This document shows positions 27,374-37,325 of a DNA stretch of 64,000 bases, piece after piece (position 1 is the first letter of the stretch; every line of letters starts with the position of its first letter). The notes under the pieces are model-generated. The model was not told where the DNA came from. It worked only from the letters and a program-made list of their open reading frames with translations, and ran no database searches. The position numbers were made by a program, and so were the translations under genes. Source of the DNA: Phytoactinopolyspora mesophila (GTDB taxonomy: Bacteria > Actinomycetota > Actinomycetes > Jiangellales > Jiangellaceae); NCBI RefSeq assembly GCF_010122465.1, contig NZ_WLZY01000007.1:286934-350933 (forward strand), in the 5' to 3' direction.

Positions 27374-27543
27374 TAGGAACCCGCGCGAATAGGGACGCCG
27401 GATAGTGAGCGGGGTCGGGCGCCTGGAGGGCAAGGCGGAGGAAGGAGTCGCACTGGGTTTGTGCGTCGACTGACTTTCAACGTAGCCCTCCAGGATGTCC
27501 GGGCTCGCGAGCCCGGCGACTCCCTATTCGCGCGGGTTCTAAG
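27374..27543. repeat. Inverted-repeat element, MITE-like, copy 1
   Basis: About 170 bases. Outer arms share AACCCGCGCGAATAGGGA (27378-27395) with its reverse complement at 27521-27538; inner arms CCTGGAGGGC (27422-27431) and GCCCTCCAGG (27485-27494) pair too. It has no coding capacity. The right end matches copy 2 at 33.6 kb in 28 of 29 bases. Confidence 0.7.
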
Positions 27544-27748
27544 TTCAACGCTCGTGGCCGCCGCGTCGCACCCGCTTGGGCAGCTCACTCACCAGCAACA
27601 GCAAGCTCACGATCACCGATCGTCGGCAGCCGGGTTTCAAAGGCTCATCCTCCGGCCGGCCCCGCCGGAGGAACTGGGTAGGCCACCAACTCAGCGCGAG
27701 TGCCGGTTAGGCTCCTCGCAGACACGACACGTCAGGAGCGGCAGGCGG

Positions 27749-28813
27749 ATGGCGAAACGACCGACGGTGTACGACGTCGCCGCCGAGGCGGGCGTCTCGA
27801 TCGCGACGGTCTCGTTCGCCTTCACTCAGCCACACCGGGTCAAGTCGTCGACGCTCGACGCCGTCCTCGACGCGGCCGACCGCTTGGGCTACATCCCGAG
27901 CGCCAGCGCTCGTGGTCTCGCCAAGGGCCGCACCGGCGCCCTGGGCCTGTACGCCTACGACTACCTCGTCGACGCCAGCTTCGACGTTCGCGGCGACAAC
28001 GCCCCATCGAGCGGCGACGACGGCCGTCTCTTCCCGCTGTACGTCGACGAGGTACAGCGCGGCGTGCAGTTGGAATGCTGGGATCGGGGACTGGCACTCA
28101 TGATCGGAGGAGCCCGGACCACCGACCACGTGCGGCGAGTCACCGATATCGCCGGCCGCGTCGACGGCTTGATCTGCTTCGCCGGAGCCGTAGACCTCGC
28201 TGTGCTCGAGTCGCTTTCGGAGCGCATTCCCGTTGTAGAACTGGGTAGTGCGGTCAGATCCGCGCAGTTGCGGACGGTCATGGTGGACAACCGGACGGCG
28301 ATGCGCGAACTCGCCCTCCATTTGACCCGGCACCACGGGCTACGCAGGATCGAGTACTTCGGCGGCGCCGGTACCGCAGAGTTCACACAGCGCTGGGACG
28401 GCTTCGTGGAGGCGATGCACGACGCCGGCGAGACGCACCGGGCAGCTTGGCCGAGCAGGCCTGGCTACGCGGCAACCACCCGCGAGTCGCTCGACGAAGT
28501 GCTGTCCGCGGGCCAACACCCGGAAGCCATCGTCTGCTCGACGGACCAGGAGGCGCTGGTTGTCCTCGACCGCCTCCACGAGCTGGGCATTCGCGTGCCG
28601 CAAGACATCGCCGTGACCGGCTTCGACGGCATACTCGCCACGCAGACCGCCTCGCCCGCGCTGACCACGGCGCGCCAGCCGATGGAGGAGATCGGCCGCG
28701 TTGCGGTCCGTGAACTCCTGGACGCCCTCGACGGCAGGCAGGCTGACCACGGCGAACCTCTGCCGACCCAGGTGGTCATCCGGCGCAGCTGCGGCTGCGG
28801 CCCCACGGACTGA
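27749..28813 (+). CDS. LacI-family regulator of the GH43 cassette
   Basis: A 354-residue sugar-responsive repressor. The helix-turn-helix is RPTVYDVAAEAGVSIATVSF (residues 4-23), with a hinge RLGYIPSASARGLAKGRT. The periplasmic-binding-like domain follows, with VCSTDQEALVVLDRLHELG and VTGFDGI near the C-terminus and a final CGCGP. It carries an unusual acidic insertion (GDNAPSSGDDGR) near residue 85. The ATG at 27749 is the conserved start; longer readings run into the inverted-repeat element. A palindrome between it and the transporter is its likely operator. Confidence 0.88.
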   Translation: MAKRPTVYDVAAEAGVSIATVSFAFTQPHRVKSSTLDAVLDAADRLGYIPSASARGLAKGRTGALGLYAYDYLVDASFDVRGDNAPSSGDDGRLFPLYVDEVQRGVQLECWDRGLALMIGGARTTDHVRRVTDIAGRVDGLICFAGAVDLAVLESLSERIPVVELGSAVRSAQLRTVMVDNRTAMRELALHLTRHHGLRRIEYFGGAGTAEFTQRWDGFVEAMHDAGETHRAAWPSRPGYAATTRESLDEVLSAGQHPEAIVCSTDQEALVVLDRLHELGIRVPQDIAVTGFDGILATQTASPALTTARQPMEEIGRVAVRELLDALDGRQADHGEPLPTQVVIRRSCGCGPTD

Positions 28814-28854
28814 CCGACAACTCATTCCGTTCGCCGTACCTCTTGTGCATCTGC

Positions 28855-28872
28855 AATCTATGCGCTTAGATT
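28855..28872. promoter_or_regulatory. Candidate LacI operator
   Basis: AATCTATGCGCTTAGATT is an 18-base palindrome with a central GCGC and one mismatched pair. It is placed 66 bases upstream of the solute-binding protein start and downstream of the LacI gene stop. The central CG is usual in LacI operators. Confidence 0.6.
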
Positions 28873-28938
28873 TTGCGAACATCCATGACGGTGACGCGCA
28901 GATCCGGGGGCGACGCAGCCCCCGAGATAGGAACGGCC

Positions 28939-30219
28939 ATGATCCGACGTACCTCTAAGAGGCCCTGGCAGACGGGGCCGGTCCTCCTCATCGCCGGCGC
29001 GCTGATACTCGCCGCCTGCGGTCGCAGCGAGGAGACCACAGGCGCCTCCGACGCCGCCAGCTTGGACGACGCCCCCGCGAGCGGTTCGCTGACCATCTGG
29101 GCGCAGGGAACCGAGGGCGAGGCACTCCCCGAGCTGGTCGAGCAGTTCGAGGCGGAGAACCCCGACGTGAAGATCGACGTCACGGCGGTGCCGTGGGACT
29201 CGGCGCAGAACAAGTACCAGACCGCGATCGCGGGTGGGAACACCCCGGACATCGGCATGCTCGGCGTCGACTGGATTCCGACGTTCGTCGACGCACTCGA
29301 GCCGACACCGGAGGATATAGATCTCGACGGCATGTTCCCAGGGGCGGTCGAGTCGACCCAGTTCGACGGCACGACCTACACGGTGCCGTGGTACGTCGAG
29401 ACTCGGGTCGTCTTTTACCGGACCGACCTCATGCGCGAGGCCGGATTCGACGAGTTCCCCGACGATTGGGAGGGTTTCAAGGCCCTCGCCGCGGCCTACC
29501 AGGACAACGGAGCGCGCTACGGCGTCGGGCTGCCGTCCGGCGGGTGGAATGCCTTCTTGGGCGGTATGCCGTTCGCCTGGTCCAACGGCGCGGAGCTGAT
29601 GACCGACGACGGCAGCGAATGGACGATCGACACCCCCGAGATTCTCGAGGCTGTCGAGTACCTCAAGACCTTCTTCGACGAGGGCATCGCCACCAAGAAC
29701 CCGGACTCGACGTCGGGACCCGCCGCCGACCTGGTCTCCGGTGACGTTCCGATGATGATCAGCGGCCCATGGGACGTCGGCCAGATCATGGCCGCCGGAG
29801 GTGAGGGCTTCGAGGACCAGTTCGCCGTCGCCCGGATCCCTGGTGTCACGAGCAGCACCTCCCTCATCGCGGGTGCCAATCTCGCTGTGTTCGAGGGGTC
29901 GGAGAACGTCGAATCGGCGTGGAAACTGATCCGCTGGCTCTCTGAGCCCGAGGTACAGCAGGAATGGTTCGAGCTCACCGGCGACCTGCCCTCGCAGATC
30001 GAGGCGTGGGATACACCTGCACTGAGCGAGAACCCGCTCGTCGCGGTCTTCGGGGAGCAGCTCGATGACGTCCGCAGCCTGCCGATGGCCACGACGTGGC
30101 CGGAACTCTCTGCCGCCGCCGACACCGCGGTCGAGCAGATCTACCGGGGCGGCAAGGACGCCGCGCTCGCTTTGGAGGAGTTGCAGGCGAGCGCCGACTC
30201 CCTCGGAACCGGTCGATGA
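28939..30219 (+). CDS. ABC sugar transporter solute-binding lipoprotein
   Basis: Extracellular sugar-binding protein of the family-1 (MalE-like) type, 426 residues. N-terminal signal with basic MIRRTSKRP, hydrophobic VLLIAGALILA and a lipobox cysteine (AACGRS). The body shows SLTIWAQGTEGEALPELVEQF, ending with a C-terminal alpha/beta lobe. Captures an oligosaccharide and passes it to the two permeases. The ATG at 28939 follows TAGGAA. Its stop overlaps the first permease by four bases. With GH43 downstream, a xylo- or arabino-oligosaccharide is the likely ligand (inferred). Confidence 0.9.
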   Translation: MIRRTSKRPWQTGPVLLIAGALILAACGRSEETTGASDAASLDDAPASGSLTIWAQGTEGEALPELVEQFEAENPDVKIDVTAVPWDSAQNKYQTAIAGGNTPDIGMLGVDWIPTFVDALEPTPEDIDLDGMFPGAVESTQFDGTTYTVPWYVETRVVFYRTDLMREAGFDEFPDDWEGFKALAAAYQDNGARYGVGLPSGGWNAFLGGMPFAWSNGAELMTDDGSEWTIDTPEILEAVEYLKTFFDEGIATKNPDSTSGPAADLVSGDVPMMISGPWDVGQIMAAGGEGFEDQFAVARIPGVTSSTSLIAGANLAVFEGSENVESAWKLIRWLSEPEVQQEWFELTGDLPSQIEAWDTPALSENPLVAVFGEQLDDVRSLPMATTWPELSAAADTAVEQIYRGGKDAALALEELQASADSLGTGR

Positions 30220-31160
30220 CGCTGCTGCGCCAGCCTCGCGTCACGGGCGCCGGCAGGATCGCCGGCGCCCGTCGTCGCGGAAGTACCGCACGACGCCGGG
30301 CGACTGTCGTCGCATATCTCTTCGCCCTGCCGTTCATCGCGAGTTTCGCGGTGTTCATGGTCTTCCCGGTGCTCGCCTCGCTCGGAATGTCGTTCACCGA
30401 CTTCACCAATCGCGACATCCAGAATCCGACGAGTGTCAACCCGGTCGGCTTCCAGCAATTCTCCGCGTTGCTCTCGAATCCGCAGTTTCTGCGGTCAGTA
30501 CTGAACACGGTCTACTTCGTCGGCGTCGGTATCCCGCTCACCATGGTGATCGCGCTCGCGCTCGCGGTCGCTTTGAACTCGGGGATCAACCGGTTCCGCA
30601 CCGCATTCCGAGTCGGGTTCTTCGCTCCAGTCGTCACCAGCATCGTCGCCGTCGCGGTCGTCTGGAGGTTCATCCTGCAGCCGGACGGCCTGCTCAACGA
30701 GGCGCTGGCGGCTGTGGGGATCACCGGCCCGAACTGGCTCGGCGATCCGGCGTGGGCAATGCCGGCGATGATCATGATGGCGGTCTGGCGCAGCGTCGGG
30801 ACCCTCATGGTGATCTTCATCGCCGGCCTGCAGAACATCCCGCAGGAGGTTCTCGAGGCCGCCGAGATCGACGGCGCCGGACGGGCGCAGCGGTTCTTCC
30901 GCGTCACACTGCCACTCATGCGCCCGACGCTCCTGCTCGGCGCGGTGCTGTTATCGGTCGGGTTCCTGCAGTTCTTCGAGGAGCCGTTCGTGATGACCCG
31001 AGGCGGACCACTCGACGCAACCTTGTCGATCAGCTACTTCACGTACAACCAGTTCGGCTTCGGCAATTTCGGGCTCGCCTCTGCCGCCAGCTACCTGCTC
31101 TTCGTTGCGATCGCACTGCTCAGCCTCGTGCAGTTCCGACTCTTCCGCTCCAAGGACTGA
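30216..31160 (+). CDS. ABC sugar transporter permease (MalF-like)
   Basis: Integral membrane subunit of 314 residues with six predicted helices. A basic N-terminus (RRRGSTARRRAT) precedes the first helix AYLFALPFIASFAVFMVFP. The EAA loop EAAEIDGAGRAQRFFRVTLP binds the ATPase. Starts at the ATG overlapping the binding-protein stop. Forms a heterodimer with the next permease. No ATPase gene is nearby, so a shared MsiK-type ATPase encoded elsewhere is expected, as in other actinobacteria. Confidence 0.92.
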   Translation: MTLLRQPRVTGAGRIAGARRRGSTARRRATVVAYLFALPFIASFAVFMVFPVLASLGMSFTDFTNRDIQNPTSVNPVGFQQFSALLSNPQFLRSVLNTVYFVGVGIPLTMVIALALAVALNSGINRFRTAFRVGFFAPVVTSIVAVAVVWRFILQPDGLLNEALAAVGITGPNWLGDPAWAMPAMIMMAVWRSVGTLMVIFIAGLQNIPQEVLEAAEIDGAGRAQRFFRVTLPLMRPTLLLGAVLLSVGFLQFFEEPFVMTRGGPLDATLSISYFTYNQFGFGNFGLASAASYLLFVAIALLSLVQFRLFRSKD

Positions 31161-31162
31161 CC

Positions 31163-32020
31163 ATGACCGCACCACCGCTCGCGACCCGGCGGCGCCAAGA
31201 CCGGGTGCCGTTCGTACGGGCCGTCACGTACGCCGCCCTCATCCTCGCCGTCGTGGTGACACTCATCCCGTTCGCCTGGATGTTTCTCGGCGCTTTCAAG
31301 ACCGACGGGGAGCTGATCCGACGGCCGATCACCTGGTGGCCCGACCAACCCACGATGGAGAACTTCGTCACCTGGTTCACCCGGCTTGACTTCGGCCAGT
31401 TCTTTCTCAACAGCTCGATCGTGGCCGTCGCCACCGTGCTGGGCAACCTGATGTTCTGCTCGATGGTCGGGTACGCACTCGCCAAGATCGATTTCGCGGG
31501 CAAACGTGTCTTGTTCACGCTGGTGCTGATCACCCTCATGATCCCGGGCGTGGTGACGTTCATCCCGCTGTTCGTCGTCGTCAGCAAGCTCGGAATGATC
31601 AGCACGTACCCCGCGCTGATCCTGCCGTTCCTCGCCAGCCCGCTCGGCGTGTTCCTCATGCGCCAGTTCATGCTCGGCATCCCGGACGCGCTGCTGGAAG
31701 CGGCCCGCATCGACGGCGCCGGCGAACTCCGCATCTTCCTGCGGGTGGTGATGCCGCTGTGCGGCCCGGCGCTGGCGACGCTTGCGATCCTCACCTTCCT
31801 GGGATCGTGGAACAACTTCCTCTGGCCGCTCGTCGCGGCGCAGAGTGAGGACATGTACACACTGCCGGTCGCTTTGTCGCTCTACTCGGTCGGGCAGAAC
31901 GCGACGAACTACGGCGTTCTCCTCGCCGGATCGGTCTTGGTGATCACCCCGATCCTCCTCTTCTTCGTCGCGCTCCAGCGCTATTTCATCCAAGGCATCG
32001 CAACAGTAGGGGTCAAGTGA
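31163..32020 (+). CDS. ABC sugar transporter permease (MalG-like)
   Basis: Second permease of the importer, 285 residues, six helices. N-terminal RAVTYAALILAVVVTLIPFAW, then the periplasmic FKTDGELIRRPITWWP loop of the MalG class, and the EAA loop EAARIDGAGELRIFLRVVMP. It ends with RYFIQGIATVGVK, which is typical of this subunit. It begins two bases after the first permease and its stop overlaps the GH43 start by four bases, so the genes are one transcript. Confidence 0.93.
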   Translation: MTAPPLATRRRQDRVPFVRAVTYAALILAVVVTLIPFAWMFLGAFKTDGELIRRPITWWPDQPTMENFVTWFTRLDFGQFFLNSSIVAVATVLGNLMFCSMVGYALAKIDFAGKRVLFTLVLITLMIPGVVTFIPLFVVVSKLGMISTYPALILPFLASPLGVFLMRQFMLGIPDALLEAARIDGAGELRIFLRVVMPLCGPALATLAILTFLGSWNNFLWPLVAAQSEDMYTLPVALSLYSVGQNATNYGVLLAGSVLVITPILLFFVALQRYFIQGIATVGVK

Positions 32021-33501
32021 CAATGACAGATACAGTCCTCCCAGCCCAGGCTGCCGCCATGGCGCAACGTCCGATCATCGCCGGCTTCCATCCGGATCCG
32101 AGTGTTTGCCGCGTCGGCGGCGACTACTACCTGGTGACATCGTCGTTCGAGTATTTCCCCGGCGTGCCCATCTTCCACAGCACCGACCTGCGACGCTGGC
32201 GACAGATCGGCAATGTGCTGGACCGTGCCCCGCAATTCCAGCCGGGCCACCCCAGCAGCGGCGGGATCTTCGCGCCGACGCTGCGGGCGCACGACGGACG
32301 GCTGTGGATGGTGACCACCGACGTCTCCGGCCAGGGCGGCCAACTGATCGTCACCACCGACGATCCCTCCGGGCCGTGGTCGGACCCGGTGCGCGTCGCG
32401 GCTGCCCGCGGCGTCGACCCGGACATCGCCTGGGATGAGACCGGGCACGCGATGATGACCTGGTGCTCCTCCGCGCCGGAGCTCCGCGGCATCGTCCAGG
32501 CGCACGTGGACCCGGCCTCCGGGGAGTTGCTGGAAGAACCCAGGAAGATCTGGTCCGGCACCGGCCTGGCGTTCCCGGAGGCGCCCCACCTGTACCGGAT
32601 CGGCGGCTGGTGGTACCTCATGATCGCCGAGGGCGGCACCGAGCGAGGCCACTGTGTCTCGATTGCCCGGTCGCGTACGTCCACCGGGCCGTTCGAGCCG
32701 GCGCCGGGAAATCCGATCCTCACGCACCGCAGCACCGCTGACCCCGTGCAGAACACCGGCCATGCCGACCTCGTCCAAGGACCCGACGGTGAGTGGGCCA
32801 TGGTCTACCTCGCCGTACGCCCGCGTGGCATGACACCGATGTTCCACGTCAACGGCCGCGAGACCTTCCTGGCCGGAGTGAGCTGGCACGACGGCTGGCC
32901 ACAGGTCGACGAACACCGCTACCCCGTCGCCGAAGCCGACCACGACATCGACGACGATCTCCGCGCCGGCCCATTGCACCCCCGGTGGATCTCACCCGAT
33001 GCCGAGCCCGGCAAGCTCGTGTCGGTCGACGGCGACGACGTGCTACTGCGCGGCCGGGACGGGCCCGGGCTGCTGGCGACCCGGGTCCGCGACGAGCACT
33101 GGACCACACGGGCCGACATCGACCCGCGTGACGCGGTGGCCCGCCTGGTACTGCGCATCGACGACCACCATTGGTACGCCGTCGAGGCCGACGCCGCCGA
33201 GGTCCGTGCCACGGCACGGATCGGGCCGCTGGAGAGCATCGTTGGTCAACAGGTCCGGGCGGCGCCGGGCCCACTCACCCTCGTGATCCGCAGTGTGTCC
33301 GCAACCCAGCAAGGTCCAGACGACATCGAGCTCGGTGTCGAGGAGCGACCCGGCCAGATCACCACCTTGGCGAGGCTTGACGGCCGCTACCTGTCCACCG
33401 AAGTCGCCGGCGGGTTCACCGGACGGGTGATCGGGGTGGAATCACGGCGCGGCGATTCGCGGCTCCTGCGGTTCCGGTACACGTCGGCCCCCGGCACCTG
33501 A
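32017..33501 (+). CDS. Glycoside hydrolase family 43 (beta-xylosidase/arabinofuranosidase-like)
   Basis: Intracellular inverting glycosidase (no signal peptide), cleaving oligosaccharides brought in by the importer. 494 residues. A five-bladed propeller domain (1-290) has the base Asp27 in FHPDPSV, Asp134/136 in GVDPDIAWDE and the acid Glu188 in FPEAPHLY, as in family 43. The C-terminal beta-sandwich (about 310-494) is the usual GH43 partner domain. The GTG at 32017 overlaps the permease stop (GTGA). Substrate specificity, xylan or arabinan, cannot be settled here. Confidence 0.9.
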   Translation: MTMTDTVLPAQAAAMAQRPIIAGFHPDPSVCRVGGDYYLVTSSFEYFPGVPIFHSTDLRRWRQIGNVLDRAPQFQPGHPSSGGIFAPTLRAHDGRLWMVTTDVSGQGGQLIVTTDDPSGPWSDPVRVAAARGVDPDIAWDETGHAMMTWCSSAPELRGIVQAHVDPASGELLEEPRKIWSGTGLAFPEAPHLYRIGGWWYLMIAEGGTERGHCVSIARSRTSTGPFEPAPGNPILTHRSTADPVQNTGHADLVQGPDGEWAMVYLAVRPRGMTPMFHVNGRETFLAGVSWHDGWPQVDEHRYPVAEADHDIDDDLRAGPLHPRWISPDAEPGKLVSVDGDDVLLRGRDGPGLLATRVRDEHWTTRADIDPRDAVARLVLRIDDHHWYAVEADAAEVRATARIGPLESIVGQQVRAAPGPLTLVIRSVSATQQGPDDIELGVEERPGQITTLARLDGRYLSTEVAGGFTGRVIGVESRRGDSRLLRFRYTSAPGT

Positions 33502-33554
33502 CGCCTAGGCGATCTTCAGGGCAACCTCAAGCGCGCCACATGATCCGCATCCGA

Positions 33555-33607
33555 TAGAACCCCGCGCGAGTAGGGGGCGGCGACTCCGTATTCGCGCGGG
33601 TTCTAAG
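33555..33607. repeat. Inverted-repeat element, copy 2 (short form)
   Basis: TAGAACCCCGCGCGAGTAGG pairs with TATTCGCGCGGGTTCTAA across a short GGCGACTC centre. It lies 53 bases after the GH43 stop. It matches the outer end of the 27.4-kb element, suggesting a deletion derivative. It may also work as a terminator. Confidence 0.7.
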
Positions 33608-33636
33608 CCGAACGCGACTGGTAGCAGATTCGCAAC

Positions 33637-34677
33637 TCACATGCGGTCCGGGAGCCCGAAGAGCGCGGCGTGCTGCGCGCCCACGAACGACGTCACCTCG
33701 GTAATGCTGGCGCCTCGCAAGCTCAGCACGTTGACCGACCAGCTCAGGTGTGCACCGGCGGCGTCGTCCCAGAGGTAGCACGCCACCGCCGGCTGCCCGT
33801 TGGCGCTGGTGGGAAGGTGGCGCCAAGAACCGCAGCCGGTCAGCGGCACACGGACGGCGAAGTCCATCACAGCTTCGAGGCCGCGATACCAGTGGGCCAT
33901 CGGCGGCATCGACCAGGTGACGTCCTCGGTGAGCAGGGCTACCAGCGCGTCAGCGTCCCCGCGCTCCAACGCGGAGGCAAACCCGGCCACGATTTCCCGC
34001 ATTCGGGCGTCGCCGATCTCACCCAGAGTCTGCTGCTGGCTGGCCGGCGGCACCTTCTCGGCAATGATCTTTCGTGCCCGCTGCAAGGCGCTGTTCACCG
34101 AGACGACGGTGGTATCCATGACCGCGGCGATCTCGGCAGCGGAGAATCCGAGTACCTCGAAGAGCACCAGGGCCGCACGCTGGTTGCCCGGAAGGTGCTG
34201 CAACGCGGCCACGAAGGCGAGCTCGACCGCCTCGCGCTGATCGTAGGCCGCGGCTGGTCCGGCCGGCCCAGCCGCGAGGCCGGCGTCAGGATAGGGCCCC
34301 AGCCAGGAGATGTCCGTCAGCGGGACGTCCCCGACCACCGCCCGTTCGCTTGCCGGGCTGAGGTCGACGGGCAACGCTCGTCTGCCGCGAGACTCCACCG
34401 TGTCCAGGCAGGTCCGCGTCGCTATCGTGTAGAGCCACGAGCGTAGCGAGCTGCGGCCCTCGAACTTCTCAAAGCCACGCCACGCCCTGATCAGCGCATC
34501 CTGTAGGGCGTCGTCGGCGTCGTGTGCCGATCCGAGCATCCGATAACAGTGGGCGTGCAGCTCACGGCGCATCGGCGCCACGAGACGACTGAAAGCCTCG
34601 TCATCTCCTTCGCGCGCCCGAGATAGCTCGGCGGCATCCACGCCGCCGCCCGGATCTATTCCAGCAACGTCCCTCAT
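33637..34677 (-). CDS. ECF-type RNA polymerase sigma factor with SnoaL-like C-terminal domain
   Basis: Sigma factor of the SigG-like type, 346 residues. Region 2 spans about 15-85 (FSRLVAPMRRELHAHCYRML, DADDALQDALIRAWRG), region 4 about 150-205 (LPGNQRAALVLFEVLGFSAAEIAAVMDTTVVSVNSALQRAR). A C-terminal SnoaL/NTF2-like domain (about 225-340) replaces an anti-sigma factor as the probable on/off control. The start is uncertain: ATG 34677 gives MRDVAGIDPGGGVD, and an ATG at 34725 would add 16 residues. No anti-sigma gene is adjacent. Confidence 0.87.
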   Translation of the reverse strand: MRDVAGIDPGGGVDAAELSRAREGDDEAFSRLVAPMRRELHAHCYRMLGSAHDADDALQDALIRAWRGFEKFEGRSSLRSWLYTIATRTCLDTVESRGRRALPVDLSPASERAVVGDVPLTDISWLGPYPDAGLAAGPAGPAAAYDQREAVELAFVAALQHLPGNQRAALVLFEVLGFSAAEIAAVMDTTVVSVNSALQRARKIIAEKVPPASQQQTLGEIGDARMREIVAGFASALERGDADALVALLTEDVTWSMPPMAHWYRGLEAVMDFAVRVPLTGCGSWRHLPTSANGQPAVACYLWDDAAGAHLSWSVNVLSLRGASITEVTSFVGAQHAALFGLPDRM

Positions 34678-34784
34678 GAGCCAGAAGTCTATTGCCGAGC
34701 ACTGACACGGTGCCGGGAAGCGCACTGGTCCGCTTCCCGGGGGGCTTCAAGTGCAACCACCGCCGCCAGAAACGGCTTCCGGTC

Positions 34785-34797
34785 CGAGGTAACCTCG
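34785..34797. promoter_or_regulatory. Palindrome upstream of gdhA
   Basis: CGAGGTAACCTCG is a perfect 13-base palindrome 107 bases upstream of the gdhA start. It may be a regulator site; it overlaps only a weak GlnR-like half site (GTAAC), so the regulator is unknown. Confidence 0.3.
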
Positions 34798-34894
34798 CAT
34801 TGACCGGCCGGCATCGTCGCCGGCCTCGTTGATTGCGCCCTTCAGCACCGGACATCGCCGTTCCGGCGGGCTTTCCCTCGCTCCGATCACATGA

Positions 34895-36253
<1,359 letters not shown>

Positions 36254-36301
36254 CGACGACGAACACTCCGGCCGCAGCGGGGCAGCACCAAGGGCTGCCG
36301 A

Positions 36302-37258
36302 TCAACCGGTGCTTGCGTCCAGGAGCCGGCGGCCAAGCCCTTGAGCTGCTGCCCGGATCTCAGCTGAGCCGACGATCCGGTAGGGGACGTCGAGCAGCGC
36401 AAGCTGCTCGACGTACCATCGCGGGTTGCTCGTGGTGGCGACCAGACGTGTGGTGTGAGCACCGGCCGCCTCGCGACAGCCAAGGCTGCGCGGCAGCCAT
36501 CGCGCAACCGACTCCGGCGGTGCGTCGATGACCACTTCGACGTCGTACTCCCAGCCGACGGCCAGGTGCTCCTCGAGTGTCTCGACCGGATCCAGCTCGG
36601 CAGGCGGAGTGAACGACACATCGAGTTCGGCCACGTCGATGACGCGGTCGACCCGGTATGTGCGCACCGCCTCTTTATCGCACGACCAGCACAGCAGGTA
36701 CCACCGTCCATGGCGGACGACCACGGCCCATGGGTCCACCTCACTGACCCATTGCGAGCCGGCCTCGGAACGGTAGCCGAGCCGCACCCGCCGCCGCTTC
36801 GAACAGGCCAGCACGAGAGCGGTGGTCGTTTCTGGATCGGGCCTGGCAGCCGCGCGGTCAGGGACAGGCGCCGCCGTCCTCCGGACCGCCTCGGCCTGAG
36901 CCGCCACCGACTCAGGAAGCGCACGCACGATTTTGCCCATCGCGCTACCGACGAGATCGGTGGGGTCGCTGGCGTCGTGGTGGCCGTCGAGCACCGCCAT
37001 GACCAGACTCAGTGCCTCGGCAGCACTGAACATCAGCGGTGGCAGCCGCAGGCCCCGGCCGACCCGGTATCCGCCGTACGGGCCGCGGACCGCTTCGATC
37101 GGAATGCCGGCCTCGCGAAGGATGCCGGTGTACCGCCGGGCGGCACGTTCGGAGACACCGAGCTTGTCCGCCAGCCGGTCCGCGGTGATTCCGGGGCTGC
37201 CTTGAATCAGTTCGAGGGCCAGCAGTGCCCGCGCCGTGGGACTCGTCTCGGTCCGCAT
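36302..37258 (-). CDS. WYL-domain transcriptional regulator (YafY-like)
   Basis: A 318-residue regulator. The N-terminal DeoR-like winged helix (ALLALELIQGSPGITADRLADKLGVSERAARRYT) is followed by a WYL domain with RRVRLGYRSEAGSQWVSEVDPWAVVVRHGRWYLL and a C-terminal WCX-type segment. WYL domains bind nucleic acid or nucleotide ligands; several respond to DNA damage, but the target here is unknown. Convergent with gdhA (48 bases apart) and in the same direction as the HAD gene downstream. Confidence 0.88.
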   Translation of the reverse strand: MRTETSPTARALLALELIQGSPGITADRLADKLGVSERAARRYTGILREAGIPIEAVRGPYGGYRVGRGLRLPPLMFSAAEALSLVMAVLDGHHDASDPTDLVGSAMGKIVRALPESVAAQAEAVRRTAAPVPDRAAARPDPETTTALVLACSKRRRVRLGYRSEAGSQWVSEVDPWAVVVRHGRWYLLCWSCDKEAVRTYRVDRVIDVAELDVSFTPPAELDPVETLEEHLAVGWEYDVEVVIDAPPESVARWLPRSLGCREAAGAHTTRLVATTSNPRWYVEQLALLDVPYRIVGSAEIRAAAQGLGRRLLDASTG

Positions 37259-37325
37259 GGCATACCACCAATCCGTGAATCCGGAAGCCCATCGTCCGGA
37301 ACCGAGCTTAGCCCGAGGGGCGGGC

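Larger units (their letters stand above)
27252..27748. other. Divergent intergenic region, fruR to lacI
   Basis: No convincing gene. It holds the candidate FruR operator near 27276-27313 and the 170-base inverted-repeat element at 27374-27543. AGGAG at 27734-27738 may serve the LacI gene. ORFs here show no family signal. Confidence 0.6.

Noticed and set aside
34790-34806. GlnR box before gdhA
   Set aside because: Only the GTAAC half matches; the second half (TTGAC) is a poor fit to GAAAC.
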